This document shows, piece after piece, positions 45,611 to 58,082 of a DNA stretch of 64,000 nucleotides. The translations under genes were made by a program, and so were the position numbers. The notes below the pieces were generated by a model that worked only from the letters and a program-made list of their open reading frames with translations, made no database searches and was not told the DNA's origin. Positions within the stretch are counted from its first letter, which is position 1; every line of letters begins with the position of its first letter. The stretch covers positions 17,529,048 to 17,593,047 of the forward strand of contig OX442417.1 of assembly GCA_949361645.1 (NCBI GenBank), in the 5' to 3' direction. Source of the stretch: Spongilla lacustris. Lineage: Eukaryota; Porifera; Demospongiae; Spongillida; Spongillidae.

Positions 45611-48600
45611 ATGCTGCGCTACCATTTGTATGGTACCGTACACATTTGTCGTACTAAATCACCATATCTATGCATCGAGATGTTGCAGATACATGACACC
45701 TGTCCGTGGTATTATACTGTTAGTTGTTGTATATGTAGAGCTAAGCACAAGTGTGTATGGTTCCTGCACATTCAAAGAGCAGCATTACATGTAGCTTAGA
45801 TCCCCGTGGTAGCCAGCCTAAACTGATTGTACTCCACAGACATTTGTCCGCATTGTCCATCTGCCTCAATGAGCCAGGAGACTTACAAGCAATTGATCTG
45901 TGTTCTCCGTGCGAATGGTTGGCAAAGCTGTCCTAAGTATAAAGCATTTTCAGGTGTCCCATTTTTTGACATTTAATGCTGCGCTACCATTTGTATGGTA
46001 CCGTACACATTTGTCGTACTATATCACCGTATCTATGCATCGAGATGTAGCAGATACTTGACAAATGTTTCTATTTATTCATTGTATCTTCACCTTATAG
46101 TGTACAATTCACCTTAATCACTTATCCCCAAGCACCCTGTATATTTAAATTCCTGTCTTCACCCATCCTATCTCTTTTAAACTCTCTCTATCTTCCGGGC
46201 CCAACTGAATGTCATTGTTCTTGGGAATCTGGCATGAGGGCTCACAGGCTCCGTTGATTTTGGGGAAGTGGGGTAAGCCTTGCCACCGCCAGTTAGCGTG
46301 GGATCTGTTGCATCATTGGTAGGCATTGCCACCCTTGACCGAGACTTCCCCTAGCTGTGTGTGTGTTTGGGGCTCCTGCTTTTGACCTCCAGGATGCCAA
46401 CCTGTGTCTTAACCTGGGTCACGTCCTTAATGCCTAAGATGAGGCGATTGCTGTAAGGCTTAGACAGCATTGCTAATTCCTTAATTGTGTTGGCTTCCCT
46501 TGATCATGACTCTTTTGGGAATCTAATATCTATCCCTATAAATCCCATAACAGTAATCGAACATTGAATTTTATTCTTATCAATTTGTATCTATTTAATG
46601 TGTCTGTTGCATCATTGGTAGGCATTGCTGCCAATGACCGAGATGGTGTTCTGAATGTGTGTGCATGGACTGTTTATTAATAATTATGTACATGTAGAGC
46701 TATGCACAAGTGTGTATGGTTCCTATGCATTCATAGAACAGCATTACATGTAGCTTAGATCCCCGTGGCAGCCAGCCTAAACTGATTGTACTCCACAGAC
46801 ATTTGTCCGCAATGTCCATCTGCCTCAATGAGCCAGGAGACTTACAAGCAATTGATCTGTGTTCTCCGTGCGAATGGTTGGCAAAGCTGTCCTAAGTATA
46901 AAGCATTTTCAGGTGTCCCATTTTTTGACATTTAATGCTGCGCTACCATTTGTATGGTACCGTACACATTTGTCGTACTAAATCACCATATCTATTCATC
47001 GCGATGTTGTAGATACATGACACCTGTTTCTATTTATATATTGTATCTTCACCTTATAGTGTAAAATTCACCATAATCACTTATCCCCAAGCACCCTGTA
47101 TATTTAAATTCCTGTCTTCACCCATCCTATCTCTTTTAAACTCTCTCTATCCTCCGGGCCCAACTGAGTGTCATTGTTCTTGGGAATCTGGCATGAGGGC
47201 TCACAGGCTCCGTTGATTTTGGGGAAGTGGGGTAAGCCTTGCCACCACCAGTTAGCGTGGGATCTGTTGCATCATTGGTAGGCATTGCCACCCTTGACCG
47301 AGACTTCCCCTAGCTGTGTGTGTGTTTGGGGCTCCTGCTTTTGACCTCCAGGATGCCAACCTGTGTCTTCACCTGGGTCACGTCCTTAATGCCTAAGATG
47401 AGGCGATTGCTGTAAGGCTTAGACAGCATCGCTAATTCCTTAATTGTGTTGGCTTCCCTTGATCATGACTCTTTTGGGAATCTAATATCTATCCCTATAA
47501 ATCCCATAACAGTAATCTAACTTTGATATTTATTCTTATCAATTTATATCTATTTATTGTATCTGTTGCATCATTGGTAGGCATTGCCGCCCTTGACCGC
47601 AATGGTGTTTTGAATGTGTGTGCATGTACTGTTTATTAATAGTTATGTACATGTAGAGCTATGCACAAGTGTGTATGGTTCCTATGCATTCAAAGAGCAG
47701 CATTACATGTAGCTTAGATCCCCGTGGCAGCCAGCCTAAACTGATTGTACTCCACAGACATTTGTCCGCAATGTCCATCTGCCTCAATGAGCCAGGAGAC
47801 TTACAAGCAATTGATCTGTGTTCTCCGTGCGAATGGTTGGCAAAGCTGTCCTAAGTATATAGCATTTTCAGGTGTCCCATTTTTTGACATTTAATGCTGC
47901 GCTACCATTTGTATGGTACCGTACACATTTGTCGTACTAAATCACCGTATCTATGCATCAAGATGTTGCAGATACATGACACCTGTTTCTATTTATTTAT
48001 TGTATCTTCACCTTATAGTGTACAATTCACCATAATCACCTATCCCCAAGCACCCTGTATATTTAAATTCCTGTCTTCACCCATCCTATCTCTTTTAAAC
48101 TCTATCTTCCGAGCCCAACTGAGTGTCATTGTTCTTGGGAATCTGGCATGAGGGCTCACAGGCTCCGTTGATTTTGGGGAAGTGGGGTAAGCCTTGCCAC
48201 CGCCAGTTAGCGTGGGATCTGTTGCATCATTGGTAGGCATGGCCACCCTTGACCGAGACTTCCCCTAGCTGTGTGTGTGTTTGGGGCTCCTGCTTTTGAC
48301 CTCCAGGATGCCAACCTGTGTCCTAACCTGGGTCACGTCCTTAATGCCTAAGACGAGGCGATTGCTGTAAGGCTTAGACAGCATCGCTAATTCCTTAATT
48401 GTGTTGGCTTCCCTTGATCATGACTCTTTTGGGAATCTAATATCTATCCCTATAAATCCCATAACAGTAATCTAACTTTGAATTTTATTCTTATCAATTT
48501 GTATCTATTTATTGTGTCTGTTGCATCATTGGTAAGCATTGCCGCCCTTGACCGAGATGGTGCTCTGAATGTGTGTGCATGTACTATTTATTAATAGTTA

Positions 48601-49847
48601 TGTACATGTAGAGCTATGCACAAGTGTATATGGTTCCAGAGCAGCATTACATGTAGCTTAGATCCCTGTGGCTACCAGCCTAAACTGATCGTACTCCACA
48701 GACAATTGTCCACAATGTCCATCTGCCTCAATGAGCCAGGAGACTTACAAACAATTGATCTGTGTTCTCCGTGCGAATGGTTGGCAAAGCTGTCTTAAAT
48801 GTAAAACATTTTTAGGTGTCCCATTTGACATTTAATGCTGCGCTACCATTTGTATGGTACCGTACACATTTGTCGTACTATATCACCATATCTGTGCATC
48901 GAGATGTTGCAGATACATGACACCTGTACGTGGTATTATACTGTTAGTTGTTGTATATGTAGAGCTAAGCACAAGTGTGTATGGTTCCTGCACATTCAAA
49001 GAGCAGCATTACATGTAGCTTAGATCCCCGTGGCAGCCAGCCCAAACTGATCGTACTCCACAGACATTTGTCCGCAATGTCCATCTGCCTCAATGAGCCA
49101 GGAGACTTACAAGCAATTGATCTGTGTTGTCCGTGCGAATGGTTGGCGAAGCTGTCCTAAATATAAAGCATTTTCAGGCGTCCCATTTAATGCTGCAGCT
49201 ATAATTTGTATGGTATCGTACAAATTTGTCGTACAGTTCATTTGTCCCCCTCACATGCAGCCAGTGGGTGTGGCCAATGATTGCAATCTCATGCACCACC
49301 AGCTGAATACGTGCTGAAAGTGCCCAAAGGGCATCCTCATGAGGCCACAGTACCGGATCTATTCATCTAGATGTTGCAGATACATGACACCTGTACGTGT
49401 ATATTCTGTTAGTTTTTGTACATGTAGAGCTAGGCACAAGTGTGTATTGTTCCTACGCATTCAAAGAGCAGTAGCTAATATCCCTCCTAAACTGATCGTA
49501 CTCCACAGACATTTGTCCGCAATGTCCATCTGCCTTAATAAATCAGGAGACCTACAAGCAATTGATCTGTCTTCTCCATGCGAATGGTTGGCGAAGCTGT
49601 CCTAAATATAAAGCATTTTTAGGTGTCCCATTTTTTGACATTTAATGCTGTAGCTACAATTTGTATGTTACTGTACACATTTGTCATACCAATGACTATA
49701 TGTTGCAGATGCATGCACTGAAACTTTTTTCTTGTGTATGGTTCCTACGCATACAAAAGAAGTAGCATTACATCTAGCTTAGAACACCTTGGCAGTGACT
49801 CTAGTTTCATTACTTTGGGTCTGTAAAACTTTAATCTGCGCGAACCG

Positions 49848-49886
49848 ATCCTGAATTCAGGATTTTACCAATCCTGAATTCAGGAT
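49848..49886. repeat. Twin 16-bp perfect palindromes
   Basis: ATCCTGAATTCAGGAT occurs at 49848-49863 and again at 49871-49886, 23 bp start to start (about two helical turns). It lies just beyond the degenerate satellite end. It could be a dimeric protein site or a transposon tip remnant. Confidence 0.85.
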
Positions 49887-50199
49887 AATGAGTTCTTCCG
49901 TTTTATACCAACCATCGCAGTGAAAATTAAAATTATTAAAAGATAGAGGCTGTTTCACCAATGGTGCGCACATTCTATACCATAAAATAATTTTAATAAT
50001 CTAGAAAGCTGCTATAACCCCACAATAGAGTGCAACCGAAATCCCGCGGTCGTACAATCCAATAATTGGTCGTGCACGTCCATAATTAGGGTCATTACGC
50101 CAGAGCCGAGTTGTGCACAACCACCCTCGATAATTAGAAATTGCCCATTGACTCTCCATAGTTCAATTTTTTTTTCATCCTTTTGGTTGTACGAGCATT

Positions 50200-51000
50200 C
50201 AACCCAAGTACAAAGTCTGGGCTTCCCAAGTACAAAGTCGGTAAGCTTATATATATGTATCGGTGTGCGTAGGTATCGTGTGTATATGTTTACAGTAGGT
50301 GTAAGTGTGTGTGCTCTATTATCTATGCCTCAGCCATCGTGCCGTGCCGTGCCATCTACATGCGTGCCCGTGCTAGCTCAATATTTGCCTTGAGCTTCAA
50401 ACCATGTGTAAGCTTCACAGTTCAAAACTCACCTCGAAGCGGTTGCCTCCGTTTAACTGAGCCATCTACATGCGTGCTCCATAGTTGCCATACATCAATT
50501 GATTTTGTTGGGTGTCCTTACGCCTTTGCGCATTGAACCCAAATACAAAGTCTGGGCAACCCAGGTACAAAGTCTGTAAGCACCTGCATGCAGTGGGTGT
50601 ATACGTGTGCGCAGCCATATTGCTGTGCCATCATCAACTAGCTTCACACGTAAATGCCTGCCGTGTCATGTACAAGCTTTGCACTCCCTGCTCTGTAATA
50701 TATATGCGTGCCGTGTCATGTAGAAGCGTTGTATAACAAAGGTAATAGCCCTCCATTGAACTAAGCCTATACCTAACACTGTGAAGACTGCATTTTTAAC
50801 GAATAAGTCTCCATAAAACACACTAGTAAGCTTCGCACATGCCTGCCGCTTTTGTTAAACAATTCAGGGTGTTGTAATAATGAATAATAATATAATATAT
50901 AAAGCTGTACATCAGCAGTTACAGCAGCTGCGTTATGAACCTGTAGGAAAAAAAAGATGGGAGTAAATATTTATTTTGGTGCTTCCTCCACACACACGCG
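50200..51000. repeat. Duplicated segment, copy 1
   Basis: Shares with 55700-56430, in the same orientation, CAAGTACAAAGTC, TCGTGCCGTGCCATCTACAT, TAACAAAGGTAATAGCCCTC, ATGGGAGTAAATATTTATTT and intervening sequence, with indels. It is itself made of partly repeated CATCTACATGCGTGC modules. Confidence 0.75.
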
Positions 51001-51022
51001 CGCACACACTCACACGCGCGCA

Positions 51023-51055
<33 letters not shown>

Positions 51056-51126
51056 CCAAACACACACACTTACTCGTTCCTGCCACTAAAAATAAATCGT
51101 TGCAGTGCGTTTTTCTGTCTAGATCT

Positions 51127-51790
51127 CCAAAACTTGCACCGTCACGGACACATTTACACAAACCTCATATAGCCATGGGCACACCTCTACAGCTTTTAAA
51201 AAGCTTGCACCATCACAGACACATTTATACTAACCTTATATAGCCACGGGCACACTTGTACAGCTTCAAAAAAGCTTACATTGTCACGGGCATATTTACA
51301 CTAATCAAGCACACTTGCACTGTATTAATAAAAGCTTACACAGACACGGTCACACTTGTACAGCTTTAGAAAAGCATCATGGGCATACTTACAATACCAC
51401 GGATAGTTTTAAAAGATGCTTCTACGGTCTCACGGGCACACTTACACTAACCTATCACATTTGCACTGCATTGTCTGCATGCATTACACCGTCACGGGCA
51501 CACATACACAAACTATGCAATTGGACAAGCTTATACTGCCATGGAGCACTAAAAGCTTGGATACCGATATTAAAAAATAGTATTACTATTCCATAAGCTT
51601 AAAGACTCGCGCTGGCACACTTATATTTGCCACACTTTTATACTAGGTAGCTTTACTTTACAGGCCCATGGGCACACATGATCACCCTACATTTACTCTA
51701 CCAGGGTCACGGCCACATGTACAAGCTATCAGTACTTAAGGAGAAGCTTAGAGAGTCACGGGCACAGTTACACAAGCTATAGTACAGCCA
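51127..51790. repeat. Degenerate minisatellite (AGCTTRCACYGTCACGGRCACA)
   Basis: Eight or more decayed units of roughly 55-75 bp combine AGCTTGCACC, GTCACGGGCACA, TTACACTAACC and GTACAGCTTT. They follow a mixed CA/CG microsatellite at 50990-51068. No coding content. Confidence 0.7.
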
Positions 51791-52367
51791 ATACCAATTA
51801 CATTTGGCAATGTGGCATTTCTTTGGCTGCTATCCATTGAATCTCATTAGGGCCAAAAACAACATTGACATGCCCTGCATAGGAAGTAAGCGTTTTAGAT
51901 TAAAAACTTCCATTGCATTAGGACTTGTTAGAAGCTTGCTTTGTGCTCTAACGTACATTATGCATTTTTACTTGCAATGATATCCAATGACTAAGCCAGA
52001 CCCTTTTTTAGCTCGAGCGCGTACTAGTACACATGCACTCTATAGTACAGCAAATGCCAGTCTTATTCGAGCCTCGCTCACCTGTTTTACAACCTTCTCG
52101 ACGCTACACAAAACACTCTATTAATACCAGGGTACTCCATAATATCTATGCCAATACGTACGTAACATTTGAATTGGTAATAATAATTCTATTTATAGCT
52201 CATTTAGTGTCGTTGCAATTCTTATTGGTAGATCAGAGCTCAGCTGGATCGACAATTCCGAGGTGAGCTTACACCCTTGCCATCTGTATAGATGATTTCG
52301 GTGAGAAGTCGTTTCCCTGGAAATGCGTGACCTAAAACGATGAATAATTGATGTGGAGGGCAAGGTA
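51791..52367. other. Unassigned DNA left of the palindrome
   Basis: A frame at 52033-52266 (77 codons) is unrecognised. No repeat detected. Confidence 0.4.
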
Positions 52368-54019
52368 TACAGTGGAGAACATGGTAGTTGGACAAATAAT
52401 TTTTTCTCATAAACTTTTACTTTCGAATGGAGTATCTCAGTAGGCTTACATCTTTAATAAAATCTAATTGCACACATCTGAGCCTATACCACTTGGCCAT
52501 ATAAGCTTGAAAAAGAAATAGGTCACATGACTTCTAAGGCTCGTTAATTAATTATTTAGTGACTCCTCTCCAAAACAATTTGTTCGTCGGGTTTCTCCAC
52601 GCACATTGAACGGATCCCAACGAAATTGGGTTTGTAACTAAAGGACCTACGTACGCAAGTTTTCAGTCTTACGCATCTAACATCGGACTAACCGTTGTGC
52701 CGTTATTCACAAAAAGGCGTCATTGTAGGGCCTCAAGTGTTCAGATCGACGTTTTCCCATGCGCTTTTAACAGCTTGCAGGAATTTCAGGTTAAATCGTA
52801 CGATGGGCATTCTATCGATTTAGCTACGGTATGAGCTCATTGCGATAAAACTACCGTACAAAACATGTTTTGAAACATCAGTGGCTTGGTAGTGTCGCCA
52901 TTTTGAATAATTTCGATTAATTATACTATGAATATAATTTCAAACACTGCGTCGGTCCGGTTATTTCTGATTATTCCAATGGCTGAGGGCGTAGCCTGTG
53001 TTGATGGAAACGGTTCTTTTGATAACCAAACCGACGAAGCTGCACCTACCGAGTACGAGTCGATCTTCAAGACGGGCTAGCAAGGCTGCTGTATTGACAT
53101 GGACAGAGCTTAAAAAGCGACCGGAAGTCAGTCTCCACAAGGAAAGTACCCGAAGCGATTGTTGAAGCACTCTGGGAAATTCCAGGTACGTACCTGGAAT
53201 ATCCCAGAGTCTGAGTGCTTCAACAATCGTGTCAGTTGGTGACTTGGTGTGGAGACTGACTTCCGGTCGCTTTTTAAGCTCTGTCCATGTCAATACAGCA
53301 GCCTTGCTAGCCCGTCTTGAAGATCGACTCGTACTCAGTAGGTGCAGCTTCGTCGGTTTGGTTATCAAAAGAACCGTTTCCATCAACAAAGGCTACGCCC
53401 TCAGCCATTGGAATAACCAGAAATAACCGGACCGACGCAGTGTTTGAAATTATATTCATAGTATAATTAATCGAAATTATTCAAAATGGCGACACTACCA
53501 AGCCACTGATGTTTCAAAACATGTTTTGTACGGTAGTTTTATCGCAATGAGCTCATACCGTAGCTAAATCGATAGAATGCCCATCGTACGATTTAACCTG
53601 AAATTCCTGCAAGCTATCAAAAGCGCATGGGAAAACGTCGATCTGAACACTTGAGGCCCTACAATGACGCCTTTTTGTGAATAACGGCACAACGGTTAGT
53701 CCGATGTTAGATGTGTAAGACTGAAAACTTGCGTACGTAGGTCCTTTAGTTACAAACCCAATTTCGTTGGGATCCGTTCAATGTGCGTGGAGAAACCCGA
53801 CGAACAAATTGTTTTGGAGAGGAGTCACTAAATAATTAATTAACGAGCCTTAGAAGTCATATGACCTATTTCTTTTTCAAGCTTATATGGCCAAGTGGTA
53901 TAGGCTCAGATGTGTGCAATTAGATTTTAATAAAGATGTAAGGCTACTGAGATACTCCATTCGAAAGTAAAAGTTTATGAGAAAAAATTATTTGTCCAAC
54001 TACCATGTTCTCCACTGTA
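52368..54019. repeat. 1.65-kb near-perfect palindrome (foldback)
   Basis: Arms of about 825 bp run from TACAGTGGAGAAC (52368) to GTTCTCCACTGTA (54019), meeting at AGGTACGTACCT (53186-53197) with no spacer. By eye arm identity is about 98% over the outer 600 bp, with a short diverged block and small indels within about 60 bp of the centre. A reverse frame of 142 codons (52961-53389) reads through both arms and is self-complementary, so not a normal protein. Each arm's inner end reads CAG then GTACGT, a possible splice donor. Candidates are a foldback transposon, an inverted duplication with gene conversion, or an assembly/amplification chimera. Confidence 0.9.
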
Positions 54020-54025
54020 CGTGAA

Positions 54026-54514
54026 ATGGTATGGAGGTGTTGTGCTTTTGGCTGTAGAAATTGTGGTGGTCAGTGTTTGGGCCTAGGTTTCTATCGGTTT
54101 CCATTCAAAAATGAAGGCAGACTACGAAGGTGGATTCAAGCGGTCCGTAGAGAGGATTGGCAGCCTTTGAAGTACTCGCGAATCTGTGGCGACCATGTTA
54201 GTTAGAAGTGTGGAAGTCACAATTGAGTGAGGAAGTCATTTGTTTTTGATGTAGGCAAGCCTGTTGACGAACCCAGTGATGTGGCTATGTCTCTTCACGA
54301 TTCTCTTTCAAGGATGGCATGCAAGAGGAAGTATTTGATCAAAATTATGGCAGTGAAAGCGCAGCAGACGAAAGCTTGGCAAAGGAGAGGTGTGCTTTAT
54401 ATTATCTCTGCTTCAGCTGTAGCGGGTCGTTTGCTAGTTCAAGCAGGACTCGCAACAGAAACAGAAATCATCAGTATGGGAGTTATAGGGATGCAGCCCC
54501 CATGTCTGGAATAG
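54026..54514 (+). pseudogene. THAP-type zinc-finger gene remnant with in-frame stops
   Basis: From the ATG at 54026 the first ~60 codons form a C2CH THAP domain: MVWRCCAFGC, then FYRFPFKNEGRLRRWIQAV (the FP..W core), EDWQP and YSRICGDHV (the C-x2-H end). THAP domains bind DNA and are shared by P-element transposases and host regulators. A TAG (54203-54205) and a TGA (54224-54226) interrupt the same frame, which then stays open to 54514 with an unrecognised Ser/Ala/Lys-rich region; neighbouring frames (54319-54627) also look partly coding. The start lies 7 bp outside the palindrome's right arm, so the arm forms its 5' flank. An alternative ATG at 54005 lies inside the arm. Confidence 0.65.
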
Positions 54515-54627
54515 CCACCCCATCTGCACCAATAGCTGGATCTGCTTATGTCTTAGCAACGATGATGAGCATGTGTGCTGTCATGCTGCCCTGCTTTGCC
54601 TTTGGCTACAGCCTACAAAAGCTATAG

Positions 54628-55699
54628 GCCTACATGACGGAGGACAAGGATGTCTGTTGCCGATCGATTGCTATAAGCCTACTTGCTACATGTATGGACC
54701 TAGCTTATCGATTACAGATAGGTCTGTAGACATGTACACCGTGCATTCTTTTAAAAATAAGCTTAAGTTAGCAAGCTAGTGCAGTCGGCAACAATCAAGC
54801 CAGATGACCGAGCAATAGGCCCTAATCCACGCTTCGTGGGCTTGGTCTGCACTTTTGGTTGCTATGGCTGAAACACACCACAAACACAGTCCTCACAGAG
54901 CCCGATTGAAACTAGTTGTAGGCTTCAAGTTCCAGGGCGATCGATAAAATAGCCAAATTTATTGCCATACTCTATACGCTGCCACAACGACATAGCGTCG
55001 CCGAAACGACGACCATCACCCCTCATGAAAAGGTCATTACTTGGTGTCAGCCCCACCGACTCCAGTTTTTGTTTGTAACGCTCCTTTCGCTTGAAATCTG
55101 CCGATTTACCCTACGTCTCAATAATGTTTTGCCCTCATAAAAATTTCACATGACTCTCACGTGACGCGCGGGTTCTCACCGAAATCATCTATACACGTTT
55201 CCTGTGCCACGTATACTATCAGCACCCAAGTCGCCGTGCCATCAAATAGCTTTATCTACGTCTCCCGTGCCATCTGCAAGCTTTGCACACGTCTGCCGTG
55301 CCATGCACAAGCTTCACACACATCTGGAATACCCACACCGTTTAAGCTACTTGTAACCGCACACGTTAATCGAAACGTCAAATTATCCATGTACATTTGA
55401 GACACATCCAATACAATCCTGTGACACCAGAACCCCCCTGCTGTCCGCTTGCTGTAAATAGTCTTTCTGTAATTAAACAAAAATTAAGTTTTGGTAGTGT
55501 TGACTATAATTAGCGCACACGTAAACAATAAATTAGTTTTTCGACGACTGTGCAAGCTGCGTTTAGTGTTGTTTGGGTGCTAAGCGGTCCCCAGCTTGTG
55601 AGCGTCAATGATCATGCCTTTGATTAGACTATCCAACTGGCAGCTCGAAGCCTCAACGTATACTGGGGGGTGAGTGATGCATGCACGGACGGAGCCTAT
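54628..55699. other. Unassigned DNA
   Basis: No gene recognised. It includes CATGCACAAGCTT/CGTGCCATC words (about 55200-55320) that echo the 50.2- and 55.7-kb duplicated segments, so it is probably an older copy of the same repeat. Confidence 0.4.
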
Positions 55700-56430
55700 A
55701 ATTGTGCATAGTCAGTAAGCTTATGTATGTACTGGTGTGCGTAAGTATCGTGTGTATTTGGTTGCAGTAGGGGGAGGCGTGTCCTCAGCCGTCGTGCCGT
55801 GCCATCTACATGCGTGCCCGTATGTGCCTTGCAGTCTATGAGATTCAAACCATGTGTAAGCGTCACAGTCCAAAACACCGTTTAACTAAGCCATTTACAT
55901 GCGTGCCCATGCTAGTTCCATAGATGCAATTAGTCCAATGTGTTTTTGATTGGTTGTACATACGACTATGGGGTTGTAAGCTTATGTGTGTATTGTTGTG
56001 CATAGGCACCGTGTGTATATATGTATGTAGTTGGTGTAAGCATGTCCTCAGCCATCCATGCCGTGCCATCTACATGTGTGCCCGTGCTAAGCTCGATAGT
56101 TGCCATATAGCAATTTATTTGTTGGGTGTTCGTACGCCTATGTGCATTTAACCCAAGTACAAAGTCGGGGTAACCCAGGTACAAAGTCTGTAGGGTGTCT
56201 AAATAATCTATGGTACAACAAAGGTAATAGCCCTCCTTTGAACTAAGCCTATACACTAGTAAGCTTTGCACATGCCTGTCGCTTTTGTTAAGGTTGTTGT
56301 AATAATGAATAGTACTACAATATATAGAGCTGTACATCAGCAAGAATATTGCAGCTGCATTATGAGCCTGTAGGGAAAAAAAAGATGGGAGTAAATATTT
56401 ATTTCAGTGCTTCCTACACACACAAATAAA
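55700..56430. repeat. Duplicated segment, copy 2
   Basis: Direct-orientation homologue of 50200-51000, about 5.4 kb away, with the palindrome and THAP remnant between the two. It includes CTACATGCGTGCCCG, AACCCAAGTACAAAGTC, AGGTAATAGCCCTCC and ATGGGAGTAAATATTTATTT. Divergence is substantial, so the duplication is not recent. Confidence 0.75.
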
Positions 56431-58082
56431 TAAATATGCATCCACAATAATAATAAATAAATAAATGTGAACATTTACGCACTTATGTCCAATCTTATTG
56501 GAGGTTGATATTCACAAACTCTCATCAAAGTTATAAATTATTTAGTCGGAATTAGTGTTAGTTGCAATTGATTATTAATGATACCAATATAGTCACACCT
56601 GTTAAAAATAAAAGAATAAAAACCAATAATGTTAATTTGTCCAGCATATAAAAAGATGGGCTTAGCAAAAATGCACCCTTTTAACAGGAACTACAGCTGC
56701 ACCATATGTCTTGTCCATGGGTTAATATTATCATCTTGCACTGTGACATGGTTATTACCATCGTGTGCTCAGTGGTTCATGCATTTGAGTGTAGTGTGCT
56801 CCACACATGTTAGTACACTGATGTTGTACTTACACAGGATAAATTAAAGAGTAAACTGGCATATCCAAAATGGCAAAGATTTATCCAGCCCGAATGTTAT
56901 TGCCCTCGAGGTTACCATGTTGTGCACCATATACTTTGATGCACACAGCTCTTACCTATTTTTCCCCTCTCACAACAGGAAGTACATCTGCATCCTATGT
57001 GTAGGAGTTGCCAAATTGACACGATCTTACAAATGAATCTCACATCTGCTTGAGTCTGTAGCCACCCTGCAAGGCGATGCAGCTTACATTTTGGGGGCAA
57101 TGAAGTTGGACAATGCAGATCAGGAGTTTTTTGTTTGAGCATTGCTTATGTTTAAGTGTTGTAAATAATGATCGATTGCATCATTATACAATCACACTAA
57201 CATCAAGATACATGCACGTTATTATTTTTTCATTCTATGGCTTAACATTGGGTTAACAAATGCCTGCCAGTGGTTGAGCATCCCCTGCTGGTTTTGCTTG
57301 CCTTCTGAAATTGTTCCAAATCTTATGGTGGCAACTTCAATGAACTTTAGTACGTCACTCATCCCGAGTGGAACATGTGTCACCAATTTTCAAGAGAGTG
57401 GACACGTGCCTTATATTAGCTTGTCACCTTCTAAATAACCCTTTTCCTAGCAGTTTTGCGCAATTGTCTTGTCAAGTAAACAGATACAATTATTACAATG
57501 ATTTGTTTGTCGACACAGCATTAGTACCAAGAACGTGGCACTAATTCCCCGAACACGTTTATAGGCTTGGCACCAGTGGTTGGTATTATATGAATTCCCT
57601 GGGTGCTTCCAGAGTTTTAGCAGATGTATTAAAGACTGTGATGATTCAATATCGTGCAAGTAAATACGACAAAAATGATGGCGCACGTTGGATCAATCTC
57701 CTGCTCTGCACGGTCGCATTATGTTGCTGTTGTAAGCAGTTTAATTTATGAGCTTTTAGGGATTTATACTAGGCTCAATCTCTGTGCAGACACCTCATCA
57801 GGAGGCAAGTGCAGGAATCTATCGCGAGTTACGTTAGTAACTCTCATATAGGATTTGACCTCGATTGTGAATATCATTAAAAAATGGGACCCGCTTCTAA
57901 CGGATTCCTATCGATCGGATGGCTTAGCTAGTTGTTGGTATCGAACAAGGAATCAAAAGAGAGCCGTTTTGTGTTTGTTTGATGTCGCATAACCGTGTTG
58001 TTCAAGAGAACAAAAGGGATTCTGTTTTCCTCGTCCCCAGACGGAACGGCGGCCATTTTCTCCTTCCTTTATTTGTAAAGAA
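56431..58082. other. Unassigned DNA
   Basis: Short frames (56629-56847, 56912-57142 reverse, 57447-57686 reverse) do not resemble known proteins. TAAATAAA-rich start, otherwise unique-looking sequence. Confidence 0.4.

Larger units (their letters stand above)
32361..49800. repeat. 17.4-kb two-module satellite array with higher-order structure
   Basis: At least 23 head-to-tail units share a ~365-bp core (anchor ATGCTGCGCTACCATTTGTA). Anchor spacings are 365, 959, 959, 365, 955, 365, 959, 959, 366, 365, 959, 959, 365, 955, 365, 959, 365, 959, 365, 959, 959, 941, then degenerate units to about 49800. Short units (S) join the core halves with ~25 bp (..CTGTCCGTGGTATTATA..); long units (L) have about 615 bp there. 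The left end is a partial L unit with a rearranged junction; the right end decays gradually. Short open frames recurring in every unit carry no recognisable domain. High identity between units suggests recent expansion or homogenisation. Confidence 0.95.

Noticed and set aside
33108..49605. About 60-93-codon frames repeated in each satellite unit
   Set aside because: They recur because the DNA recurs, the frames differ between unit types, many units are broken, and there is no domain or codon signal.
52961..53389. 142-codon reverse frame across the palindrome
   Set aside because: The two halves are reverse complements of each other; the frame is a by-product of the palindrome.
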